Positions 23,350-35,300 of a DNA stretch of 64,000 nucleotides are shown here, piece by piece. Position 1 is the first letter of the stretch. Each line of letters begins with the position of its first letter. The notes beneath the pieces are model-generated. The model saw only the letters and a program-made list of their open reading frames with translations, searched no databases and was not told the origin of the DNA. This stretch comes from Mesocentrotus franciscanus (Eukaryota; Echinodermata; Echinoidea; Camarodonta; Strongylocentrotidae): positions 7,113,973 to 7,177,972 of the forward strand of contig CP137679.1 of the NCBI GenBank assembly GCA_037976565.1, in the 5' to 3' direction. The translations under genes were made by a program, and so were the position numbers.

Positions 23350-26300
23350 GAAGAGGAGAAGTCTAAAATGTTAGCTCTACAATATATATGAGAGCGAGCA
23401 GGAGTGTCAAGGAGAGACTGAGAAAGAGGGGGAGAGAAATAGTGTGAGAGAGAGGGAAAGAACAAATAGCAAGAGAGAAAGAGAGAAAGAGCACGAGCAA
23501 GGGAGAGAGCGAGAGAGCGAGAGAGGACAGAGAAAGGGTGAGTATGAGTGAAACAAACAGACAGACAGATAGGGTCTATCTGTGTATCCGAATATCCATG
23601 TTTGCCAACCTCTCAATGGTATGCTTGATCATCTCCTCGTCTGGCCAATATTCCTCTGAATGGCTCACATCAGGACACAGTATCTCCATCAGTGTCTCTG
23701 CCATGAGCTTTCCTGTAGCTCTGGCTACAGGCTGCCTGGATGCCTGCTGGATGCCCTGTGCCCTGGGGTCCAAGGGGAGCAGGTGGGTGTTACCAGCCTT
23801 TATGAGAGGGGCTGGGCGTGGTCTCACGTGGGCGCAGGAGGAGATGGCCTCTACGAGCAGCCGAGAGTTGGTCTGTTTCGTTTCCTACAAATTTGACGGA
23901 AAAAAATGACTGATGTAACATTCTGCCTTTATAGATCAAAACTGGGTCATGACTCTGGACTAGTGCTGTAGCCGAACCACCGAACCGAACGGAAGTTCGC
24001 CGAACATGGCACTTCCGAACCGAGCCGAACCGAACCGAACACAAAGGCCTGGTTCGGATGTTCGGAGAAAATTTTAAACGCTTTTGCGGGCTAATTAACT
24101 TGTCATTTTATACCTAATTTTCATGTCATGATATTGCTCATTCTATATTTACTTTTTCCCATTTTCCTCCTTTGTGATTCATGCCTCTCCAGTCATGGGC
24201 GCGACTTCACTGACGCCATTTAAATCCCAAATCCTGAACTCTGCAACGTCGCGATCGCAAGCTATAAACAAGCTAGAATACACGTGCCTATTAGGCACTG
24301 ATCAAAACAAGTTCGGCTCAAACCCCAAAAATACAAAAAAAAAAAAAAAATTAATTGTAATAATATTGGACAAATTTTACCATCTAAATAACAAAATAAA
24401 TACATATTATAGTATTCTAATTTATTAATTCATGAAAATTAGGAATTTTATTATTTACCCCATTAAAAATAAACATTTATAATAACGGCAATTGAACGAG
24501 CCTGGGCTGCTATCTCTGTGTATTATAACGTATACATCGGTAAATTCAAGATGGCAGCTTTCATGACTCGTAACATTAGACAACAACCGTCTCGGCAAAT
24601 CTTTAAAAAATATCATTTATTTTCAAATTGAAAACATGATTCTTGTAAAACTGCAAGTAAAACACGATTAAAAACGGAAATATGAATGTAAGTACTAAAA
24701 TAGTTACGTTTAAAGCAGTTTTTTAATGTGAAATACGTGCCGGTCGGAAGCAGTGTTTTTCATCAGGAGTGGGGCAGAAGTCCTCCGTGTTGGTCAGGCC
24801 CGCCCGGCAGGCCCGCCCGGCCGGCCCGCCCAGCGCCGACCACCGTAGCTATGCCTATTAGGCTGCTTGCTATTATATTACCGAACCCCGAACCGAACCA
24901 AGTTCGGGTAAAAAATTGCCGAACTCTGCCGAACCGAACCGAACCCGAACATGGCGCCTGACTTACAGCACTACTCTGGACACTCTTAAGAGTATTTATA
25001 AATAAATGCTCTTCTGAGACTTACATGACATGCTTTGAAATTATCATTTTTTATTATATTTCCCATTGGCAATTAATGCCAACTCTTATGAAAATTATTA
25101 TAAAAAAGATAATAAAAATAATAACACTACAACCCCTAAAATGATGTTAAAATAATAATGATATTGTTACATGTCAAAAGTATCTGACTTACAATATCCG
25201 ATACAGCTTGGTCAGGCAGCTTCTTCCTAGCCCCCTGTCCGATAATGCCTGAATGGAATGCCGTAGATGCACCTCTGGGAACTGTTAGAGAACCTGAGAA
25301 CTTCTGGTTATGTTTTAGTAGATAAGCTGATCCGAGAGAAGATTCCATTGTGGAAGATTGCGAGCGGGACTGGGGGTGCTGGGCAGAGTGGTTACTCGCA
25401 TTGGCAAACAGTTGCGAGTTATGCTGGGGGAGGGGTAAATATTAATATAAGAGTGAAATGCAGTGTGTAAGCCAACTTTAAAGGGGAAGTCCCCCCTGAT
25501 ATCAAGTTGGTTTTAACTCTTATCCTGCCATTATGAATAGAGCCCAGTGCCACAGGGCTAATCCCCATTGTGCCAAGCCACAAATCCCCCTGTGCCAAGT
25601 TTATTTTGAGATAATCTGATGCACGCGATGGTACAATCAATAGCGTGTGAAGCACTCAAGCACAGTACAATGAGAATGAACAATAACTGCTATTACGAAT
25701 GTGAGCGTGATGGCTCGCTCGCGTGTACAAAGCACTATAACGGTAGCGTGCATGCAGCCTTATGGCAGGATATGAGTTAATAGAAGCAGAAAAATGCGAG
25801 GAACAGTTCCTTGAAAGTTTGAGCAAAATCTGATTGAAAATACAAAAAAGTTATGAATGTTGCGATCAATTAAACACAAATTGGCAACACTGTGACGTAT
25901 CTTGTTATTGATGACGGAACAGAATTGTTTCATACATGGGTTGTATAGAAACATATTTGCAATAAGTGTATTTAGAGTGCATGTATGATTTGAAATTTTC
26001 TTTAAGGAAAATAGAAATTTCTGATTTTTTTTCAGGGAGCTCGCAAGATACGTCACATATTTGCCAATATGTGATTGATTGATCCCACTTTAAAAACTCA
26101 TGTCTTTCTGAATTTTGATTGAGTTTTGCTCAAACATTCACTGACCTGTTCCTCTCATTTTTCTGCATCCATTATGACTGTTACGGCCTAGACATAACTC
26201 TTAACTATAATTCTCTGTTTCCCTACCAAAGACCAACACAACATGCCACAGTACTGCCGTACCAAGTCCTGAAAGATCATAATTCAAGAGGCCATGAATG

Positions 26301-29300
26301 TGTTTTTAAAAATGGCTGTGATAGCAAATGTTTTATTCCACAAGTCTTGTATTCAGGCACACACAGGCGTGTCACACCTCCCCACTTAAAATAGAAAGTT
26401 ATGGAAAAACTTAAACTTTCTAGCAAAATCGTTCACATTGGTGAATTCTGGTCTGTACTAGTAGCACTACAATTACAAGTAGCAGAACACAAACAGTGAA
26501 CATTTTTTTTTTTTCAGATATGTAACAACAATTATACCTAACATGCAATGACAGCACCTCAACTTAACGTTTATTACTAAGCTCATCCTTGTTATGATCT
26601 GTTAGCGTCTTTTGCTTGTTTCAAGATTAAAATGGTAGGGTTTCCAAAACATCCCTTTCTTCAAAAATGTATCCATTGCACAACACTACTAGATAATGAT
26701 CTAAGATACCACAGTTGTAAGCATCATATCATAAATATATCATTACAACCGAAACCACTTCTTATCTGCCTTTAAACTATAGCACTACTCCCTTTAATAA
26801 CAAACACCTCTGAATTCACAGATGAGTCAGCAGAGAAAAGCAACACATCGGCACAAAAGAGATTTTGAGAAGCTCCTGGTATCACGAAGAATACCCACTG
26901 GAACATTCTCACTACCACTTTTTTTTTAGTCCCAAGTATCTAAGAAATAAAGCCAGCGTTCTTACCACTTGCACAGACCCGACAAGTAAGGCTCTCAGAA
27001 CGATGGATTGGGCGGTGGAATGACTGCATAAGAAGGATAAATAACTGCTGCATGTTCCCAAGGTCTTTAGCCTTTCCATAGTATCTGTAAGAGTGTGATT
27101 GCAATAAATACATGAATATGTGAATCTAATAACTTTTTTTTTCACAGGAAACAAATAACAAACATAAAAATTGGCAAATCTGTTGTTGGAATTTAATAAA
27201 TTTCATTCAAACAATTTTATCTAATACACATTTCATTTTGTCTTGACAATGTAAAGATTGAAAGAAAAATTTACTCAGTCCCAATTTGAGGAGGTACTGC
27301 TGATTCATCCAGACCTTTGGAAAAGTTCTCTTATCTGTGGGTTAACTACCTGTCATAAAATTAAAAGTATTGTGAGAAGAAGCATAAAGACAATGCGATC
27401 TACTGCCTCAAAAACAACCAAGGCTATAATTTTGTGTGAAAATGAATGGCAGAAGGCAATATTTTGGTGTGTAAAACAAATGCCTGTGCTCAACTATATC
27501 TCTCAGTATACTAATCTTGGTGTTATAAGATACTGAAAAGTGGAAAGAACTATGCCTATTTTGTTCGATTTGACCACAGTGGTGTTTAAAGAATTCTTGG
27601 TGCCTCAAGTAGGGGTTTTTCTCTCTTACCTGCACTATGCATTGCTGCAAAGAAGAACTCCACAGACGACTGACACAAACAGAGCAATGTTGACATGTCA
27701 GTCAGCTCGGGTAGACCTATCAGCTTCAAGAGATCCACTGTCTGACAAGCCACGCCCAGATCGCCATGGTGAAGCTGGCTGGCAATCATCTGGAGGTGAC
27801 GGGTCAGGTGGGTGCGAAGGTTAGAGGTCAGCTTGCTGGAATGGGTGCTAGTCTTGAAGGACAGCAGTTTGTTGAGGTTGGTCAAGAGCTGCAGTGTCTG
27901 TCAGAAAGGAACAAAAGATGTCAAATTTATGTCACATAAAAATATTTAGCATCAAAGCATTTGTACATTATCAACGTGAAGATTATCCTTTTCTTCAACA
28001 ATTTCTGTACAATTGCATGTCATGGTGTTAATAGACTATTAGCAATAAAAACAAGTAACGTACAATAGGCTACTATATATACTCACAGACGAAAAAATAT
28101 TCATATACTCTTTATATTTGTTTCGTTTTATTTCTGCATTTTTCAACATAATAAAAAGTAATATACAAGCTAGGTACATATATATTATGTACAAAATATT
28201 GTAAAAGTCAAAATACATATATAATTATATCATAAGATAAATCAATTAAATAATTACACCTTTAAAAAAACACTGTTGACAAATCATTTCAAAATTGAAA
28301 ACTGCAGGAGACCACCATCTAGAGCTTGAACCTGATGGCAGCCTCAAGTGTACCTTACTTTATTAATTATTAATTTATGAGTGTATCTCACTGTAATATG
28401 GCAATAACAATATGCTGTGCAACTTTGAATTCTATCACTCTAATTATGATGCAAAAATAGATTACAAAATAATTTGTTCTATTATCTTTACTTCTTTGAC
28501 CCCACTTCATGGGCCTACTCTGAATATTCAGATTATTTTTTTAAATTTTCCATGTAAGGGTTTTATACCTGCTTTGGGGTAGTTCTCTGTAGTTGATTGA
28601 CTGATTTCTGGATGGCGGCAGGGAGCACTGAAGGATAACTGGTCTCAATCTCTGTCAGGATACTGATGTATAGACCGATCTGATACCAAGGATAGATACC
28701 ACATCAAAGGTTAAAGTTGCATAGTAATGGGCTCTCATGGGGAATTCAACACCATTTGGGTGTTTATCCAATAACAGGTGTTGTCAACCACCAGGATTAG
28801 CTTTCAGTTTTATGACCGACAAGCCCTATGTAATGCTTCGCATTTTCCACATATGGGGGATGCCCCATATGATAAAGTCACTATCATACATTTCAGGCAC
28901 CCAAAGACTCTCTGAGAGATTAGGAGGTATTTCTTGATGGGACCACAGGTTTGCTGTGTGCAAGACTTGTACACCCATTAATGGTATTTCCACCAAGTCT
29001 GGTGTTAGCGAATTTTGGCCTTCCGCACATGGAAACTGACAACCCTCTCCCTGTAACATGCACATTGTTGACATTGAAATGTAGTAGGAGAAAGTGCACT
29101 TGCACAAGATGAAGTCGCAATAGTTCTTTACATCCCTCCTCTACATCAACATTGCTTTTCATCATTATCATCATCACTCTCAACACCCTTATCACTGTCA
29201 TCATAATGAGTACATCATCAGCATCATCAGTACTGTCATTACCATCTTTACCATCATCATGATCACGATCATGATCACGATCACCATCATCATCATGCCT

Positions 29301-32300
29301 ACCTTTGCTGGGTTTGATTCATTGATAACTTTCGTCGTCATCATCACCACCCACATCATGATCATATCGTTATCATCGTCATCATCATCTTCATCATCAC
29401 CATCACCACTACCATTACCATCATCATCATCATCTTTATCTTCATCAGCATCCTCCCTACCTTTGCTGGGTTAGATTCATTGATGAGTATGAAGCTAAGG
29501 ATGTCTGATGCACATGACTCCCCAGACTGCACTGAGATCAGAGATAGAATCCGCTGCAGCCATCCAACTCTGAAAATAACAAAGAGAATACCTTATACAC
29601 AGTAACAGAGAAAACAAGATAAATATTGAAGGACAATTGATGATATGAGAGAGCGTGAGAGCTTTTGGTAAAATTACTCATAAATCTTTGACCTCCTGAA
29701 CATATCACATCACTTCATCATCAATAAACTGTATATCGTACATTGCCAGATGCAAGATAAAATGGGCCACCCATTTTTTTGGTGGTGGGGGGAGGGGATT
29801 TAAAATATCCCAACATACTACAGGGAAAATCCTACAGCCCCCCGCTTCGGGATGGCTGGCAAAAATCCTGAAACGAAATTCACACGGAAAATTATGGGGA
29901 CATTATGCCTTTGCTCTAAACAAGCCCTCATTGAGAGAGCCTAGAAAGGGCTGGAAAGATTACCCAAATCACACTCCTCTTAATAATTGGTGTGGGGACT
30001 CCCCCCCCCCCTCCTTTCTGACAATCCTGGGTCTGCTCCAGGTATTTTCTTGACACTAACAAATCATTGATATCAAACTAAAAGTTGTTCAGTAGCTCTC
30101 ACCTTCTTCCTTGTGAGCTTATTATGTCATCACACAACAGAGAGGTGTGCTTCTGAAGTTCGTTGAGAAAGGGTATGTTACCACTCTCCTGACTGATCTG
30201 TGGACCTGCAAGAAGGGATAGGTTACCAGACTGGCTGTAGGCCGACCGCTGAAGATCCAGTAATAGGAGATCCTAGCAAAAGAAATGTGAGACAGGATAA
30301 AATATTTATCTTCAATATGCATGAAATAAATATAAATAAGTTTCTGATGGAAAATAAATAAATTAAATTCTACATAAGTACATTGACCAATCACTAAGCA
30401 TACAATTGTTATCACTATACATGTATATCATTTTCCTATTCGGTGATGAAATTATAATATTATACAAATGATTTGTGCAAATGAGTTTCTTACACAATCT
30501 CTAGTTAACAACTAGAGCGCTTTTTATTTGCCAACTAAGCATAGTAAGGATTTATGAATAAGGGCCCACAAAACTATAGATATTTCACAGGCAAATCGAC
30601 AAACTATATATAGGTACATTGACAAACATCACTCTATTAAAAAATCTTAACTAAACTCATAGCAAGTATCCTAAACAAGCAATGAACAAAATGAAGAGCA
30701 CATTTCTTATCACTCACCAATACCAGAGCACAGGTGTCTTGGACCATCTTATTGACCTTTGACCCATCCTTGACCTTGGTTGACCCCTGGCCATCGCATC
30801 CCGTGTCCAGGAGGAAGAGGAGGAGGTTGAATGCCCCGCTACCAGATCGACAGATGAGATGAATGACAAGAGTGAGAAGACTGTCTCTGTCTCTCTTCAG
30901 GACGGCCGAGTCACGGAACTGCTCAGAGATTCTGTTGAGGACCTCCGGGGTCACTGGATGAAATAATACACAGTAAAGAGTGGTGGAACCAGTGAGGAAA
31001 ATTTTGGACATGCTGATAATATAGTCCACCACTCATGCACTCTGCAGAGAAGAGCTTCATTGCGTGCAATGCATTGGAGACTTATTTCCATCTATATTGA
31101 TATTACACACCACTGTATGTGTACACACTGAATTTTTCACAAAATAAGCAGATAGCCTGACAGCCCAGTGCACTTTGATCAAATGAACGAGGTACCAATA
31201 TCTGAGTATTGGAACATTGGGGGAGGAACCTAGTATATCCAAATATGGATGTCTGCCGTTGTGGCCCCTCTGCTACATGTGGCTCCTGGGGCCGGTTAAA
31301 AAGGGCCCCTAAAAATGCACTAGAACAAACGAACAAGGTATCTTCAAAAATTGAATGGAGCAGCTTCCAAAATGGGTAATTCAAAGTGCTTTTGGCGTAT
31401 TCAAATTAGTTTGCAGGCACAAACCTTTGTCGGTCATAATGCATAACAATATCTTATCTGTAAGACTATAAAGACTGCATTGTCTACTGTACTCCATACG
31501 TCCTGTACTCTAGCTGCATCTGACATAGCTAGAGACTGGCACAGTTAAGGTTGGTCAAAAACATTATGGAATTGTATCTAGGTGTCAAAATAGAGTCTGA
31601 ACCCGCAGACCATTTTCAACCTGTGTTCAAATGTTGGGATATAAAATGGTTATGCTGTAGAGGAAAGTGGTTTGGGAGACTTACAGGCTTGAACAAAATC
31701 TGTGGTGATGATCTTGAGTAACATGGGTGACATGGTAGCAAGCTGAAGGAGAAATGGTACAGTGAAGACATCGTGGTCCTTCTTACCATCAAGGCTTTCC
31801 TGAAGAGGGAGAAAGAAAAACAAAAGGAGGAAGAAGGAATAAATAGAGGAAAGATCAATTGAAAAGGAGGAAGAAAAAATAGTATAACAGCAATTACGAA
31901 GAGCAAGAAAGAAAAGTAATAAGTAAATGCAGATTTCAGAAATGAGTTGTTTCCTTGGCAGGCAATCATCTGCCACTACAGTGAACTGGTTCATCATGGA
32001 TGATTATTTTTCTTAAATAAACTACTGAATTTACATGTTACAAGTTTAATATTATCTTTCGATAGTCAGAATATAGATTGCAGACACTTCAGGCATGTCA
32101 GGCATCATGTAGGAGTTGTTATAAGTAGCTTTGTTTTATTTGGGGCATTTATTGACATGTAATACTACTGGCTAATCGAAAACTTAAGACAAAATTTCTT
32201 TTGCGATTCAGAAAGTGTGTTCTTTTCTACGGTATACCTGGAACAAATCAAGCAAGGCTTTACGGATGTCCTGGGAATGCTGAGAAGTCAGGTGACCAAG

Positions 32301-35300
32301 GATACCAACCACCGATGCCACCTTCGGAACCTTGGTTTCCGTGGCGATGAGCTGTCCCTCGGTCGATTGGCTGGAGCAAAAGTCTTTGAGTCCACAAGAG
32401 AGCACACGGGTGATGATTGTTGTGGGGAAGCAGGAGCTGCGAACAGAATATTAGTAAAATATACAAGTATTATTAACGGTTGCATTTTAAGATGCAAACT
32501 TCAGGAGTTTTTATGTGCATTGCTTCACGGAGCATGCAGACTGGACTTGGTAGAATTCAAAATATTAAGGAACATTACAAATTCCACACCAAGAAAAAAT
32601 TCTGACACATGATCCCATTCTGGATTATTTAAAGCGTGAACAACTAGAGGCCAATAAGTATTCAGTTTGGTTCGAGAGAACTACTTTTCTTGATAAACTT
32701 CCCTCCCAGGGGCCTTGTTTCAATGGTGATGTCGGTGAACTTGTAGTTAAGACGGTTTCGTGAAACGATGTCGAGGAGGGCAGGTCTGGAGTGAATAGGT
32801 CTGATGAATCAACCCCCCTTCTCCTGGCTAAGATGCTTCAACTGTTTATAGATCAAACAAGGGAAACGCTCTCGACGGTCTCACCTGCATTACGCAATTC
32901 GATATGATGAAAAATTGAGGTTGGGACATTACTTTTATAGGCAGGGTGGCCCATTTGCAGACCCCACAAAACAAAATCCTCTGAATATTTACTTTCATGA
33001 AATATGAACAAATAACAACAGTTTATTTATTAATTCTCATATTAAATTTTGAGAACATAATCCAAGTCTACTGACCTAAAATGACCTTTGACCTTGACTT
33101 TGTGACCTGGAATTTGTGTCACATGATTTGTGATACTTGATAGCCCTTGGGTACAAGTTTCATGGAATTTGAACAAACACTTTTGAAATTATGCTAAAAT
33201 TCCAAAATCTTGATGTTGATGCCACAACAAAGTCTAAGTTTCCAGACCTGAAATGACATTTGACCTTTACTTTGTCACCTAAAAGACTAATCACATGATT
33301 GGTGATACTTGATAACCCTTATGTTCAAGTTTCATGGAATAGGAATGTATACTTTCAAAATTATGATAACAATTCAAAATCTTAGCCTGATGCCACAACA
33401 TAGTTAAGTTTGTTGACCTGAAATGACCTTTGACCTTGACCTAGTGGGCTGAAATTCTACTCACATGATTGGGGATACTTGATAACCCTTTAGTCTAAGT
33501 TTCATTGAATAAGAACTTATACTTTCAAAATTATATTACAAATTCAAAAACTTAACCTCAGGTTAAGTTTTTGATGATGATGCCACAACATAGTCTAAGT
33601 TTGTTGACCTGAAATGACCTTTGACCTTGACTTTGTGACCTGAAATTCTCCTCACATGATTGGGGATACTTGATAACCCTTTAGTCCAAGTTTCATTTAA
33701 TAGGACCTTATACTTTCAAAATTATATTAACAATTCAAAAACTTAACCTTAGGTTAAGTTTTTGATGTTGACGCCGCCGCCGCCACCGGAAAAGCGGCGC
33801 CTATGTAGTGCTGTAAGTCAGGCGCCATGTTCGGGTTCGGTTCGGTTCGGCAGAGTTCGGCAATTTTTTACCCGAACTTGGTTCGGTTCGGGTAATATAA
33901 TAGCAGGCAGCCTAATAGCTACGGTGGTCGGCGCTGGGCGGGCCGGCCAGGCGGGCCCGACCAGCACGGAGGACTTCTGCCCCACTCCTGATGAAAAACA
34001 CTGCTTCCGACCGGCACGTATTTCACATAAAAAAACTGCTTTAAACGTAACTATTTTAGTACTTACATTCATATTTCCGTTTTAAATCGTGTTTTATTTG
34101 CAGTTTTACAAGAATCATGTTTTCAATTTGAAAATAAATTATATTTTTTAAAGATTTGCCGAGACGGTTGTTGTCTAATGTTACGAGTCATGAAAGCTGC
34201 CACCTTGAATTTACCGATGTATACGTTATAATACACAGAGATAGCAGCCCAGGCTCGTTCGATTGCCGTTATTATAAATGTTTATTTTTAATGGGGTAAA
34301 TAATAAAATTACTAATTTTCCTGAATAAATAAATTAGAATACTATAATATGTATTTATTTCGTTATTTAGATGGTAAAATTTGTCCGATATTATTACAAT
34401 TAATTTTTAATTTTTTCATTGTTTGGGTTTGAGCCGAACTTGTTTTGATCAGTGCCTAATAGGCACGTGTATTCTAGCTTGTTTATAGCTTGCGATCGCG
34501 ACGTTGCAGAGGTCAGGATTTGGGATTTAAATGGTGTCGGTGAAGTCGCGCCCACAAAGGAGGAAAATGGGAAAAAAGTAAATATAGAATGAGCAATCAT
34601 GACATGAAAATTAGGTATAAAATGACAAGTTAATTAGCCTGCAAAAACATTTAAAATTTTTCTGCCGAACATCCGAACCAGGCCTTTGCGTTCGGTTCGG
34701 TTCGGCTCGGTTCGGAAGTGCCATGTTCGGCGAACTTCCGTTCGGTTCGGCGGTTCGGCTACAGCACTACGCCTATGTCTCGCTTTTTGCTACGCAGGCG
34801 AGACAAAAATGGATTAAAAAAAACTTGAAGGATCAGAGAAACTACAAAAAAAAAAGAATTTAAATTTTGAGCATTTTATTCACAAAATATCTTCTTCCAG
34901 ACTTTTGTGGTTATTATTCATGATGATTTCAACATGCTAAAATTCTACCTTTTTGTAGCTAGTTAACTTACCCTATATGTGCTACAACCCAATCAAAGTG
35001 AGGCGAGTGTTGTACAGAGGTGTTCAGGAGAGCATCTACACATGGGTCTGGGCAGGAAGAGCTCATTGCTGCTATACAGTGTGTCGCAAGATCCATGATG
35101 GTTCTTGTGGCTGAAAAAATAATAACAAAGAGAATGTTTATTTATTTAAAAAAAAAATCTAAGATGTTTTCACAAAATGTGAAATCTTTAGATGATGACA
35201 ACAAAATTCATGTCCTCAATATGAGAGAAAGGAAGACCAAAGATTTCATGGAAAGATATGGGGAAGAACAAAAGCACAATGATTCGTCTAAATGAGGAGG

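Noticed and set aside
24728..24961. Pro/Arg-rich ORF
   Set aside because: Frame through the CCGAAC arrays and the GCCCGCCCGG block of hAT copy A.
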